64,000 nt of DNA from Polaribacter vadi (GCF_001761365.1 NZ_CP017477.1:332501-396500); one strand, 5' to 3'; numbered from the stretch's first letter, positions 1 through 8,941 are shown. Notes: generated by a model from the sequence alone, not told the origin. Made by a program: numbers and translations.

Positions 1-880
1 AAAAAATAATTGGCACATTGTTTTTTGCAAAGTTATAATGATCAGATCTGTAGTAAAAACGATTTGGATCATTCTCATCATTATATTTATAATCTAAATT
101 GATGTTTGTGTATTTTGCGTTTATAGCTTCAGATATATTATGCAACTCAGTACTTAATTTATCAGAACCAATTAAATAAACATAATTTGGATCAGCTTTA
201 TGTCTGTCATCAGTTCTACCAATCATGTCAATATTTAAATCACAAACTGTGTTAGCTAAAGGAAAAATTGGATCTTCATCAGCATAATATTTAGAACCTA
301 ATAAACCTTTTTCTTCACCAGTTACATGTAAAAATAAGATAGATCTTTTTGGACCTTTTCCAGCCTTTACAGCCATTTGAAATGCTTCTGCAATTTCTAG
401 CATAGCAACAGTTCCAGAACCATCATCATCTGCACCATTGTAAATTTCTTCACCTTTAATACCTTCATGATCTAAATGTGCTGAAATAACAATAATTTCA
501 TCTGGCTTTTCAGAACCTTTAATAAATGCAACTACATTTTCTGAATCGTTATATTTTCCTCTACGTGTATTTTTATTAATCCATTCTGCAGGTACTTCTT
601 GAAAATAATCATCTCCTCCTAAAGGCGATACGATTTCGTTACTTACATAAAAGTTTTTTAAATATTCAACGGCTTTTTTCTGTCCAGGTTCACCAGTTTC
701 TCTTCCTTCAAACTCATCTGAAGCATATGTAAATAAGTGAGCACCTAAATCTTTAGCTGTAATTGTTGCTGCATATTTTGCAGCTTGATCTACATTAGCA
801 TCATCATCATTAGACGCATTTTTACTAGAACTGCAAGCCATAAAAGCGACTGCACTAGCCATATAAAGTATTTTTCTCAT
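1..880 (-). CDS. M28 family zinc aminopeptidase, lipoprotein (C-terminus cut by window edge)
   Basis: The reading frame is open from an ATG at 880 to the left edge, so the C-terminus is missing. The N-terminus is a hydrophobic signal ending in FMAC followed by serines, which suggests a lipoprotein, although the lipobox is not ideal. The co-catalytic zinc motifs of family M28 are visible in order: AHLDHEG (His and Asp), NGADDDGSGT (bridging Asp), TGEEKGLLGS (Glu pair) and NIDMIGR (Asp); RSDHYNF near the cut end should carry the last zinc His. Family members are exported aminopeptidases or carboxypeptidases that trim peptides. A well-formed promoter lies just upstream. Exact peptide specificity cannot be read from the sequence. 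Confidence 0.9.
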   Translation of the reverse strand, partial: MRKILYMASAVAFMACSSSKNASNDDDANVDQAAKYAATITAKDLGAHLFTYASDEFEGRETGEPGQKKAVEYLKNFYVSNEIVSPLGGDDYFQEVPAEWINKNTRRGKYNDSENVVAFIKGSEKPDEIIVISAHLDHEGIKGEEIYNGADDDGSGTVAMLEIAEAFQMAVKAGKGPKRSILFLHVTGEEKGLLGSKYYADEDPIFPLANTVCDLNIDMIGRTDDRHKADPNYVYLIGSDKLSTELHNISEAINAKYTNINLDYKYNDENDPNRFYYRSDHYNFAKNNVPIIF

Positions 881-914
881 CGATTAAAAATTATTTATTT
901 AATTTATTAGTATC

Positions 915-946
915 CAAATGTAACAAAAAGTTACAGCTTCTTCAAA
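915..946 (-). promoter_or_regulatory. Predicted promoter of the M28 peptidase gene
   Basis: On the minus strand a TTTG (943-946) is followed after 20 bases by TACATTTG (915-922), matching the Bacteroidota pattern TTTG-N17..20-TAnnTTTG. The start codon lies 34 bases further on. The -33 box nearly touches the stop codon of the ABC ATPase gene, so the peptidase is probably transcribed separately. Confidence 0.6.
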
Positions 947-947
947 A

Positions 948-1745
948 TTACTTTTTGTTTATTATAAATTGTTGCAAATTTCTGTTAAAAATTACAATTT
1001 CTTTAGAGAATAAATTATCAAACGCATTTTTTGATATCAATTCAGTTGGAGTTCCTGTAAAAATTTTATCATCTGTAAATAAAACAATTTCATTCGCAAA
1101 CTGAATCGCTAAATTTACTTCGTGAGTAGATAGCATAATGGTTTTAGAAGTTTCAGAAACCAATTTCTTTAATAAAGAAAATATTTTTATAGTGTGATGC
1201 AAATCTAAATGAGCAGTAGGTTCATCTAAAATAATAATGTCTGTATCTTGTGCCAAAGCTCTTGCAATTAAAACACGTTGTAGTTGTCCATCACTCAACT
1301 CATAAAAGAATTTATCTTTTAAATGATTGATTTCAGTTTGTTCAATTGCCCAATTTATTTTTTCTAAATCAGTTTCAGAAAGTGAATCTATCCAATTTGT
1401 GTAAGGTTGTCTGCCCAAAGCAACCAATTCAAAAACGGTCATTTGGCTTTCTGGTAAACGTTCAGTTAATACCAAACTCAAAACAGTAGAAAGGTCTTTA
1501 TTTGAATATTTTTCTATGTTTTTTTGGTTGATAAAAATATCACCATGTAAAGGGTTTTGCACTTTAGCAATGGTTCTTAATAAGGTAGATTTTCCGATTC
1601 CGTTTTTACCTAAAACCGCTACTAATTTGCCTTTTTCAATAGCAATATCAATCTTTGAAGCAACAATATTTTGCGCTTTTTTAGATTGATAACCAATGCT
1701 TAGGTTTTCAGTTTTTAGGACTATATTTTCTTTTTGTTGTTTAAT
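948..1745 (-). CDS. FecE/BtuD-type ABC transporter ATP-binding protein with a non-standard start
   Basis: This is the ATPase subunit of an iron-chelate/corrinoid-type importer. It has Walker A (GKNGIGKST), the signature LSDGQLQR, Walker B (IIILDEPTAHLD) and the switch His (LSTHE). The frame opens after a stop at 1758-1760 and contains no ATG, GTG or TTG before Walker A; the first GTG (1562) lies beyond it. The chosen start is an ATT at 1743-1745, which gives the N-terminus (M)KQQKENIVLKTENLSIGY, a normal length for the family. Either ATT is the real start, or a start codon was lost by mutation or sequencing error. The gene follows its permease by 122 bases in the same direction. Substrate unknown. 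Confidence 0.75.
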   Translation of the reverse strand: MKQQKENIVLKTENLSIGYQSKKAQNIVASKIDIAIEKGKLVAVLGKNGIGKSTLLRTIAKVQNPLHGDIFINQKNIEKYSNKDLSTVLSLVLTERLPESQMTVFELVALGRQPYTNWIDSLSETDLEKINWAIEQTEINHLKDKFFYELSDGQLQRVLIARALAQDTDIIILDEPTAHLDLHHTIKIFSLLKKLVSETSKTIMLSTHEVNLAIQFANEIVLFTDDKIFTGTPTELISKNAFDNLFSKEIVIFNRNLQQFIINKK

Positions 1746-1867
1746 TGTGTAATTGTTTTAATGTTGAATCTTACCTTCGATATATTGAATATTATTTACT
1801 GAAATTGGAAATAGGATTAGATTATTTTCCAAAAATTCCTACTTCCTACTTCAAACTTTCATCTTTT

Positions 1868-2896
1868 TTAAATATAAATCTTCTTTTTCCTAACTAATAA
1901 CCAAATGACAACAGGCGCACCAAATAACGATGTTATTGCATTAATTGGCAGTGTATATTCGCTTGTTGGTAACTGTGCAATACCATCACAAATTAATAAA
2001 ATAATTCCGCCTAAAATAGCTACAGCAGGAATTAGTATTTTATGATTTGAGGTTGTAAAAAATAATCGAGCAATATGAGGCACAGCCAAACCTACAAATG
2101 CAATTGGACCAGAAAAAGCGGTAATTACACCTGTTAATAAACTTGTAATTAATAAAATAATATTTCTATTTTTTTTAATGTTGATGCCCAAGCTTTTTGC
2201 ATAATTTTCGCCTAATAAAAAACTATTTAAAGGCTTTATAACTGATAAAGTTCCTAAAATTCCAATACTATAAATAAGGATAAAAACTATAATTTCATTC
2301 CAAGATAAATTACCTAAACTTCCAAAACTCCAAAATAAATATTGCTGAATTTGTTCAGCTTCAGAAAAGTAAGCTAAAACACTAATTACTGCCGATGTTA
2401 AACTCCCAAACATCAACCCAATAATTAAAATTGACATGGTATTTCGAACTTTATTTGCAGCAATAATAACAGCCGATAAAACTAAAAAAGCACCTAAACT
2501 TGCTGCAATTGGCAAAGAAATATTAGAAATTGATGCCGATAACAAAAATCCGCCAAAAACCGAACTTCCTAAAATTAAGATAGCAACTCCTAAACTTGCA
2601 CCCGAAGAAATCCCTAAAACAAAAGGGCCAGCTAACGGATTTCGAAATAATGTTTGCATTAACAAACCACAGATAGACAAACCTGAACCTACTAAAATTG
2701 CTGTAATTGCTTTGGGTAATCTAAAATTTAAAATAATAATTTCCCAACTTGCTTTGGTAGATTTTCCACCAATTAAAGTGGTAAAAATTTCATCAAAAGG
2801 AATAGAAACAGAACCTAGACTAATATTTACAAAAAATAAAACGACTAGTAAAACTGATAAAATTATAAAATGTTTTGTGTAGTTTTTTTGTTTCAT
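1868..2896 (-). CDS. FecCD-family ABC transporter permease
   Basis: The 342-residue protein is a polytopic membrane permease of the FecCD/BtuC family, which forms the channel for ferric siderophores, heme or vitamin B12. It starts with a cytoplasmic stub and a first membrane helix (residues about 8-28). It then shows the family hallmarks FRLPKAITAILVGSGLS, RNPLAGPFVLGISSGASLG and, near the C-terminus, FVGLAVPHIAR, which includes the coupling region that contacts the ATPase. Length is normal for the family. The ATPase gene follows downstream. No periplasmic binding protein gene is next to it, so that component must be encoded elsewhere or outside the window. Confidence 0.92.
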   Translation of the reverse strand: MKQKNYTKHFIILSVLLVVLFFVNISLGSVSIPFDEIFTTLIGGKSTKASWEIIILNFRLPKAITAILVGSGLSICGLLMQTLFRNPLAGPFVLGISSGASLGVAILILGSSVFGGFLLSASISNISLPIAASLGAFLVLSAVIIAANKVRNTMSILIIGLMFGSLTSAVISVLAYFSEAEQIQQYLFWSFGSLGNLSWNEIIVFILIYSIGILGTLSVIKPLNSFLLGENYAKSLGINIKKNRNIILLITSLLTGVITAFSGPIAFVGLAVPHIARLFFTTSNHKILIPAVAILGGIILLICDGIAQLPTSEYTLPINAITSLFGAPVVIWLLVRKKKIYI

Positions 2897-2906
2897 TGTT
2901 TTGATG

Positions 2907-2963
2907 TCAGGTTGGGAGCAGTCGAAAGCTAAAATAATCTTTCAAGTGCGCTCAAGGAGACAG
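2907..2963. repeat. Degenerate copy of the tcgag/ctcga inverted repeat
   Basis: The spacer between rdgB and the permease gene holds paired segments TGTC/GACA, GAGC/GCTC and GAAAG/CTTTC in nested order. It resembles the better preserved element at 5681-5754, with changes on both arms that keep the pairing. Confidence 0.5.
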
Positions 2964-2970
2964 CTTTAAA

Positions 2971-3546
2971 TTAATAACTTTTTAAAAAATCAACCAATTT
3001 TTGAATTGCAATTCCTCTATGAGAAATTTTATTTTTTTCTTCTGGTGTCATTTCAGCAAACGATATATTATATCCTTCAGGTTTAAAAATAGGATCGTAC
3101 CCAAAACCTTTTTCACCTTGTTTTTCTTGTAAGATTTCACCTTTGCAAATTCCTTCAAAAATATATTGTTTGTCATCAATATTTAAACAAACAGCGGTTC
3201 TAAATTGTGCTTTTCTGTTTTCTTTATCTTTTAATTCCGATAATAATTTTTGCATATTATTTTCAGCATTTGTAGGTTCACCAGCAAAACGTGCAGAATA
3301 CACTCCTGGCTTTCCATCTAAACTTTCTACTTCTAAACCAGAATCATCTGCAAAGCAATTATAACCAAATTTTTTAGTGATATGGTTTGCTTTTAACTTC
3401 GAATTTCCTTCTAAAGTAGTTTCAGTTTCATCAACATCATCAAAACAATTAATGTCTTTTAAACTCAATATTTCTATTGAATTAGATAACATTTCTTGCA
3501 CTTCTTTAAGCTTGTTAAAATTATTGGTAGCAAAGACTAATTTCAT
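2971..3546 (-). CDS. rdgB: Non-canonical purine NTP pyrophosphatase (RdgB/HAM1)
   Basis: This 191-residue cytoplasmic enzyme hydrolyses dITP, XTP and related abnormal purine nucleotides to monophosphates, keeping them out of DNA and RNA. The N-terminal nucleotide-binding motif [12 protein letters not shown], the metal/substrate motif FADDSGLEV (about residues 65-73) with GVYSARFAG following, and the C-terminal FGYDPIF and SHRG motifs are all present and in family order. Length matches the family. It lies upstream of the ABC importer genes in the same direction, separated by a degenerate repeat, and may share a transcript with them. Confidence 0.95.
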   Translation of the reverse strand: MKLVFATNNFNKLKEVQEMLSNSIEILSLKDINCFDDVDETETTLEGNSKLKANHITKKFGYNCFADDSGLEVESLDGKPGVYSARFAGEPTNAENNMQKLLSELKDKENRKAQFRTAVCLNIDDKQYIFEGICKGEILQEKQGEKGFGYDPIFKPEGYNISFAEMTPEEKNKISHRGIAIQKLVDFLKSY

Positions 3547-4013
3547 GGAGCGAAAATAATCAATTTAAATTCGTAAAAGAAAAATACTTAAACTAGTTAT
3601 GTGATAACTGAAATTATGTAAGATTTTTTAGAAAAAAAAAAGGAAAAATGTAGTGTAATTTATCACAATAAATAAGTGATTTTTTTTTATGAAGAAATTT
3701 ATTTTTTAATAAACCTGCCAGTATTGTTTAATTTAGGTTTTTGAGTTTGTTTTTTAAAATCCCCCAATTATAAATAACTACTCTTACTTCCCTTTTTCAT
3801 AAACAATTTTATACTGACAGGTATATTTAATGTTTTTAAGAATGTATAATCTTATCTACCAAACATAAAACAAAAAATTAGATTTTACTTAACTATATAT
3901 AATAGAATATTGCTGTTTTGGGGAAATCAGTAAGAATTTTAAAGAATCAGTAAGATATATTCAAAAAAAAGAATCAGATTTATTACATTTGGCATTCAAA
4001 CTCCCCATATATT
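3547..4013. other. Intergenic region between rdgB and the AraC-type regulator
   Basis: This AT-rich region separates two divergent genes. No convincing ORF or RNA gene was seen. The right third carries the regulatory repeats and -7 box described separately. Confidence 0.6.
3925..3991 (+). promoter_or_regulatory. Direct-repeat operator and -7 box upstream of the AraC-type gene
   Basis: The 11-mer AATCAGTAAGA occurs exactly twice, at 3925-3935 and 3945-3955, a period of 20 bases (about two helical turns). A partial third copy, GAATCAG, lies at 3971-3977. A TAnnTTTG box (TACATTTG, 3984-3991) follows directly. Helically phased repeats just upstream of the -7 box are the usual arrangement for activation by AraC-type proteins, so autoregulation is likely. 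Confidence 0.5.
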
Positions 4014-5192
4014 TTGATAGAATTATTTTTATTTTTATTTACTGGGATTATTGGATTTGTAACCTTAGTCTTAATGTTAAGGTTTTATAAATCAAATCCA
4101 TTCTGTAACTTCTTTTTAATACTTGTTATAAGTATCGTTTCTATTCGATTTTTTATTCATGGTAGTTACAATTTAGGTTTACAAACAATCTTAAAACCAG
4201 ATAGAGGTTTGTATTCAATTCTGTTTTTAATTGTTGTTCCTAGTTCTTATTTATATTATAAAAATTTAATTTTTCAAATAAATACAATTAACTATAAAGA
4301 TTTAAAACATTTAATTTTTATTGTTTTCTTATTTCTAATCAATTCAATAGATGGTTTAAGAAATAGTTTTATCTTTTATTTTGGTTCTTTTACAAACTTC
4401 TTTTTAATCTTAATGTTTTTAGTTTTCTATTTAACGTTGATTTTTAAAGTATTAAGTAAAAATATTTGGTTTCAAAAAACAATCCTCCTAAATAAGAATC
4501 ATTTTAAGTTAATTAAAAATTGGACCATCTATTTTTTTACAATCCATGTACTTTCTAGCTTTGCTGTGCTAGCCTCTTTATATATAGAAATAAAGAGTGG
4601 ACATATTCTTTCAGGAAAATCAATGGCAATTTTCTTATTGTTTTTTTGGTTGTTTTTATTTTTTAAAATTTTAATTTCTCCAGAAATTTTATATGGACTT
4701 CCAATTCTTAATAAAACTTTATTAAGATTTAATGATTCTTTGTTAGAAAAAAATGAAATTTTAAAACCGATACCTAATAATTGGATCTTAGAAGCAAATG
4801 GAAAAAAAATTGATCAAGACCAAAAATTAAAAGAAAAGATAACCAAAAATATTACTAGTTATATTCAACAAGTTGATAAATTAAGTTTGGAAGAACATAT
4901 TTTTAGGAATCAAAAAACATCTCAAAATAATATTGCAGAAAAATTAGGGGTGCCAACAAGTCATATTGTATATTTATTTAAATATCATTCTAAAATTTCT
5001 TTTTCAGAATACAGAATGCAAAGTAGAATTCAAGATGCTATAGAACTTATAAATGATGGCTTTTTAAATAATGAAACTTTTGAGTCTTTAGCTTTTACAA
5101 CAGGCTTTTCATCATACAATCCGTTTTTTATAGCTTTTAAAAAAATCACTAGTTTTTCACCTCAAGACTATCTTAAAGTAAACAAGATTTAA
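4014..5192 (+). CDS. AraC-family transcriptional regulator with seven-helix membrane domain
   Basis: The 392-residue protein has about seven hydrophobic helices in residues 1-225 and a C-terminal AraC-type double helix-turn-helix (about residues 275-392). The latter contains NIAEKLGVPTSHIVYLF and the typical end motif AFTTGFSSYNPFFIAFKKITSFSP. The arrangement suggests a membrane sensor coupled directly to DNA binding, a type common in Flavobacteriia. The start is a TTG at 4014; the first in-frame ATG (4074) would remove most of the first helix. It ends six bases from the convergent rlmH gene. The signal sensed and the target genes are unknown; phased repeats upstream suggest it controls itself. 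Confidence 0.88.
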   Translation: MIELFLFLFTGIIGFVTLVLMLRFYKSNPFCNFFLILVISIVSIRFFIHGSYNLGLQTILKPDRGLYSILFLIVVPSSYLYYKNLIFQINTINYKDLKHLIFIVFLFLINSIDGLRNSFIFYFGSFTNFFLILMFLVFYLTLIFKVLSKNIWFQKTILLNKNHFKLIKNWTIYFFTIHVLSSFAVLASLYIEIKSGHILSGKSMAIFLLFFWLFLFFKILISPEILYGLPILNKTLLRFNDSLLEKNEILKPIPNNWILEANGKKIDQDQKLKEKITKNITSYIQQVDKLSLEEHIFRNQKTSQNNIAEKLGVPTSHIVYLFKYHSKISFSEYRMQSRIQDAIELINDGFLNNETFESLAFTTGFSSYNPFFIAFKKITSFSPQDYLKVNKI

Positions 5193-5198
5193 TTTTTT

Positions 5199-5672
5199 TT
5201 ACTCATGATGATAAGGCTCGTTCTTTAAAATTGTAAAGCCTCTATACAATTGCTCCACAATAAATAAACGAATCATTTGATGCGAAAACGTCATTTTAGA
5301 AAGTGAAATTTTTCCTGTTGATTTTTGATAAACTGCATCAGAAAAACCATAAGGTCCACCTATTACCAAAACCAATTGTTTTAAACCAGCATTCATTTTC
5401 TTCTGTAAATAATTAGAAAATTCAATCGAAGTAAAATGTTTTCCTTTATCATCTAACAAAACCAATTGATCTGTGTTTTGCAATTTCGATAAAATTAATT
5501 CACCTTCTTTTTCTTTTTGCTGAATCTCACTTAAATTTTTTACATTTTTTATATCAGGAATAATTTCCAACTCAAACTTTATATAATGTTTTAATCGATT
5601 TTGATATTCATCAATTAATTTGATTAAGTTTTTATTGTCTGTTTTTCCGATTGCTAAAAGTTTAATTTTCAT
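5199..5672 (-). CDS. rlmH: 23S rRNA pseudouridine-1915 N3-methyltransferase RlmH
   Basis: A SPOUT-class methyltransferase of 157 residues, the usual length. It methylates N3 of pseudouridine 1915 in helix 69 of 23S rRNA on assembled ribosomes, using SAM. The C-terminal knot region is diagnostic: LVLVIGGPYGFSDAVY, then SLSKMTFSHQMIRLFIVEQLYRG and the closing PYHHE. It is convergent with the AraC-type gene and preceded by an inverted-repeat element, so it is probably monocistronic. Confidence 0.96.
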   Translation of the reverse strand: MKIKLLAIGKTDNKNLIKLIDEYQNRLKHYIKFELEIIPDIKNVKNLSEIQQKEKEGELILSKLQNTDQLVLLDDKGKHFTSIEFSNYLQKKMNAGLKQLVLVIGGPYGFSDAVYQKSTGKISLSKMTFSHQMIRLFIVEQLYRGFTILKNEPYHHE

Positions 5673-5680
5673 ATCTGTGT

Positions 5681-5754
5681 CTGTTCGAGCGCAGTCGAGA
5701 ACTATTTAAATTTATTTCCTAAAAATTAACCTCTCGACTGCGCTCGAGGGGACA
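5681..5754. repeat. Palindromic intergenic repeat (tcgagcgcagtcgag type)
   Basis: Two arms, TCGAGCGCAGTCGAGA near 5685-5700 and CTCGACTGCGCTCGAG near 5733-5748, are reverse complements over about 15 bases with a 30-base AT-rich loop. The arms are far more GC-rich than the surroundings. Degenerate relatives occur at 2907-2963 and 35476-35500, with a possible one at 16258-16301. This is a REP-like dispersed element. Confidence 0.7.
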
Positions 5755-5861
5755 AACTTCCAAAAATAATCATACAAATTTATTAGTTTTAAAACATTAA
5801 ACCATCAGAAGTAAGATAAAAATGAAAATCATTGTTATTTTTACAGCAGAATTTAGAATTT

Positions 5862-6719
5862 ATGATATCAGAAGCAAAATTTCAAGACGAATTAGACATC
5901 ATTATAAAAAATGCCATTAGAGAAGATATTGGAGATGGAGATCATACTTCACTTTCTTGTATTCCTGCTGATGCTGAAGGAAAAGCAAAATTATTGGTAA
6001 AAGACGAAGGTATAATTGCAGGTGTTGCGTTTGCAAAACAAGTTTTTTGTTATGTTGATAAAGATTTAAAAGTAGAAACTTTTATAAACGATGGCGAAAA
6101 AGTAAAATATGGAGATATTGTTTTTCATGTTTCTGGGAAATCACAATCTATTTTAATGGCAGAACGTTTGGTTTTAAATGCGATGCAAAGAATGAGTGCA
6201 ATTGCAACCAAAACTGCTTTTTTTGCTGATTTATTAAAAGGAACCAAAACCAAAGTTTTAGACACCCGAAAAACAACACCAGGAATTAGAGCACTAGAAA
6301 AATGGGCTGTAAAAATAGGAGGAGGAGAAAACCATAGATTTGCATTATATGATATGGTTATGATTAAGGATAATCACATAGATTTTGCTGGCGGAATTAC
6401 TGCAGCAATTACCAAAACGAAAAAATATTTAGCCGAAAAAAATCTTGATATTAAGATTATTGTAGAAGCAAGAAGTTTAGCAGAAATCAAAGAAATATTG
6501 GCTAACGAAGGTGTTTACAGAATTTTAATTGACAACTTTAACTATGAAGACACCAAAAAAGCAGTTGCATTAATTGGCGACCAATGTTTAACAGAATCTT
6601 CTGGAGGAATCAACGAAAAAACCATTAGAAAATATGCAGAATGTGGAGTCGATTTTATTTCATCTGGTGCATTAACACATTCTGTTTACAATTTAGATTT
6701 AAGTTTAAAAGCGCTTTAA
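5862..6719 (+). CDS. nadC: Nicotinate-nucleotide pyrophosphorylase (carboxylating)
   Basis: NadC (quinolinate phosphoribosyltransferase) converts quinolinate and PRPP to nicotinate mononucleotide in de novo NAD synthesis. The 285-residue protein shows IREDIGDGDHTS at the N-terminus, AERLVLNAMQRMSAIAT, the PRPP/quinolinate site DTRKTTPGIRALEKWAV, and IKDNH. C-terminally it has VEARSLAEI and the EASGGI-like segment ESSGGINEKTI. The ATG at 5862 is preferred over an in-frame TTG 30 bases upstream because it gives the normal N-terminus. It is followed by a pentapeptide-repeat gene after about 90 bases. Confidence 0.96.
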   Translation: MISEAKFQDELDIIIKNAIREDIGDGDHTSLSCIPADAEGKAKLLVKDEGIIAGVAFAKQVFCYVDKDLKVETFINDGEKVKYGDIVFHVSGKSQSILMAERLVLNAMQRMSAIATKTAFFADLLKGTKTKVLDTRKTTPGIRALEKWAVKIGGGENHRFALYDMVMIKDNHIDFAGGITAAITKTKKYLAEKNLDIKIIVEARSLAEIKEILANEGVYRILIDNFNYEDTKKAVALIGDQCLTESSGGINEKTIRKYAECGVDFISSGALTHSVYNLDLSLKAL

Positions 6720-6812
6720 GAAGTTCCGAGTTTAAGGTTTAAAGTTTAAAGTTGAATTCTTAAACTAAAACCCAATTTTGAATTTTGAACATTTAATATT
6801 GATTTAAAAAGC

Positions 6813-7382
6813 ATGAACGACTTTTTTGATAACGAAGAATACTCTAAAATTGATTTCACAAAAAAGAAAATCAAAAAAGGAGAATATGATAATTGTACAT
6901 TTTCGAACTGTAATTTCGAGAATGTTCATGCTTCTAATATTCAGTTTGTAGAATGTGAATTTATTAATTGTAATTTTAGCAATGCTATTGTAACCCATAC
7001 AGCTTTTAAGGATGTAGATTTCATCAACTGTAAAATGATAGGAGTTAAGTTTAATGAATGTGATGCTTTTTTATTGCAATTTACGTTCAAAGAATGTCAG
7101 TTAAACTTTTCATCTTTTTATCAATTAAAAATACCAAAAACAATTTTTAATAGTTGTAATTTAGAGGAAGTAGATTTTACAGAATCGATGTTGCAAAATA
7201 CGGTTTTTGAAAAGTGCGATTTAAAAAACGCCATTTTCGATAGAACTAATCTTGAAAAAGTAGATTTTACAACGGCTTTTAATTTAGATATAAATCCTCA
7301 AGAAAATAATTTGAAAGGCGCAAAATTTAATAAACAAAATGTGGTTGGTTTAGTCTCAATTTTTAAAGTAATTGTTGAATGA
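6813..7382 (+). CDS. Pentapeptide-repeat protein
   Basis: The 189-residue protein is built almost wholly of five-residue repeats of the A(D/N)LXX type, seen here as runs such as CTFSNCNFENV, CEFINCNFSNA and CDLKNAIFDRTNL. These fold into a square right-handed beta-helix. There is no signal peptide, so it is probably cytoplasmic. Small members of this family include DNA-gyrase-binding (Qnr/MfpA-like) proteins, but most have no known function and no gyrase-binding feature can be assigned here. Its stop overlaps the start of the next lipoprotein gene by four bases (ATGA), so the two are translationally coupled. Confidence 0.85.
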   Translation: MNDFFDNEEYSKIDFTKKKIKKGEYDNCTFSNCNFENVHASNIQFVECEFINCNFSNAIVTHTAFKDVDFINCKMIGVKFNECDAFLLQFTFKECQLNFSSFYQLKIPKTIFNSCNLEEVDFTESMLQNTVFEKCDLKNAIFDRTNLEKVDFTTAFNLDINPQENNLKGAKFNKQNVVGLVSIFKVIVE

Positions 7383-7858
7383 GAAATATAGTTTTTGCTC
7401 TTTTACTAGGTTTAATGACTATTTTTTCTTGCGATGATAGCACCACTTCTGAAACTATTTATTTACACTCATTACAAAATAATAAAATTGAAAAGCTTTC
7501 ATTTAATAAAATCAAAAATGATGGTTTAATTGAATATAGTTATACCAATGATAAAGATGCTATCAAAAATATATTTCTGAAATATGATAAAAATAAAAAC
7601 GTTTTAATTGCTGATTTAGATACTTTTTTAGTTACAAATAAAAGTTTTAAAACTAAAAAAGTTAATTTTGAAATGTATCAAAATAAAGAAATTAAAAGTC
7701 ATAACACAACATTCGTTTTTAATGAAGATTATGGTCTTTTTGCAACTCTTGGCTATGGAGCAAATTTTCTGTTTTTAAAAGATTCAACTTCAGCAAATCA
7801 AAGAGAAATAATTTATAAACAACTTTTTCTAAATTTAAACAAAATTAATGTTGAGTAA
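7379..7858 (+). CDS. Hypothetical lipoprotein coupled to the pentapeptide-repeat gene
   Basis: A 159-residue protein with a clear type II signal: positive N-terminus, hydrophobic stretch, and the lipobox IFSC followed by DD. The acidic residues after the Cys may affect sorting. The rest is lysine- and asparagine-rich beta-type sequence with no domain I recognise. The start codon overlaps the stop of the preceding gene, so they form one transcription unit. Function unknown. Confidence 0.7.
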   Translation: MRNIVFALLLGLMTIFSCDDSTTSETIYLHSLQNNKIEKLSFNKIKNDGLIEYSYTNDKDAIKNIFLKYDKNKNVLIADLDTFLVTNKSFKTKKVNFEMYQNKEIKSHNTTFVFNEDYGLFATLGYGANFLFLKDSTSANQREIIYKQLFLNLNKINVE

Positions 7859-7899
7859 GTTTTTCCCTTTTTTGGAAATGTCTAAAAGACAAAATACGA

Positions 7900-8844
7900 A
7901 TGAGTAAAGAAATTGAAGACAAATTAGAGAAAATACCAATCGTAAATGTGTTGGTGAAATTCGGGAAAAAAGTAAAAATTCCTGGGTTAGAAGGTATGTC
8001 TTTATACGATCTTTTAGAAATGTACTTTATTGGCATTGTAGAAGGTGCTTTAACTACGAGAGCAGGAGGAATTGCCTATAGTTTTTTTATGGCTATTTTT
8101 CCGTTTTTACTTTTTGTATTAACATTAATTCCGTTTTTACCTTTTGATGGTGCTCAAGAAGGTTTATTATCTATAATTAGCGATGTTTTGCCACCAAAAA
8201 CCTTTGATGCAGTAGATTCAGTTTTAGTAGATATTATTAAAAATCAATATGGAGGTTTACTTTCTTTTGGTTTTATTGGTTCCATATTTTTAATGACCAA
8301 TGGAGTAAATGCCATTTTTGGAGGTTTTGAATTTTCGTATCACGTAAAAGAAATTAGAAACGTTTTTAGAGCCTATTTTATAGCCATGTATGTTTCTGTA
8401 ATTATTGTAGTTTTTTTATTGATAACAGTGGCAATCATCATTTTTTTCGAACTTATTTTAAAGGATCATGTAACCTTAGGTTGGTTAGATGATAACCTTA
8501 TTTGGATTCAAATTGTACGTGGTTTTATTTTCCTTATCATGATTTTTGTAACAGTTTCTATGTTATATCATTATGGAGTTAAAGAAGGGAAACACTCTCG
8601 TTTTTTCTCTCCAGGCTCCGTTTTTACTACAGTTTTATTGCTTTTAACCTTTAATTTATTTGGCTATTATGTAAATGAATTTGCCAAATATAATGAGTTA
8701 TATGGTTCTATTGGTACACTTTTAATTTTGATGTTATTTATCTGGTTAAATGCAATTATTCTATTGTTAGGGTTCGAATTAAATGCTACAATTTACGCTT
8801 TAAGAAGGCAAAATAAAACCTTTGAAACTCCTGAAAAAGTATAA
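7900..8844 (+). CDS. YihY/BrkB family inner-membrane protein
   Basis: The 314-residue protein belongs to the YihY/virulence-factor-BrkB family. After a soluble N-terminus of about 50 residues come GALTTRAGGIAYSFFMAIFPFLLF, the family's signature first helix, then about five further membrane helices. The conserved YGSIGTLLILMLFIWLNAIILLLGFELNA block closes the domain. Family members were once taken for RNase BN in error; their true role, possibly transport or envelope maintenance, is not settled. It lies between the lipoprotein gene and hisS in the same direction. Confidence 0.9.
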   Translation: MSKEIEDKLEKIPIVNVLVKFGKKVKIPGLEGMSLYDLLEMYFIGIVEGALTTRAGGIAYSFFMAIFPFLLFVLTLIPFLPFDGAQEGLLSIISDVLPPKTFDAVDSVLVDIIKNQYGGLLSFGFIGSIFLMTNGVNAIFGGFEFSYHVKEIRNVFRAYFIAMYVSVIIVVFLLITVAIIIFFELILKDHVTLGWLDDNLIWIQIVRGFIFLIMIFVTVSMLYHYGVKEGKHSRFFSPGSVFTTVLLLLTFNLFGYYVNEFAKYNELYGSIGTLLILMLFIWLNAIILLLGFELNATIYALRRQNKTFETPEKV

Positions 8845-8941
8845 CTTTTTCACGATATTTGCGCTCGCAATTTTTAATTGCAAGTGTTCAATGTTAAGTT
8901 TTTAGTGTAATCACTAAAACCTAAAACCTAAAACCTATTTA

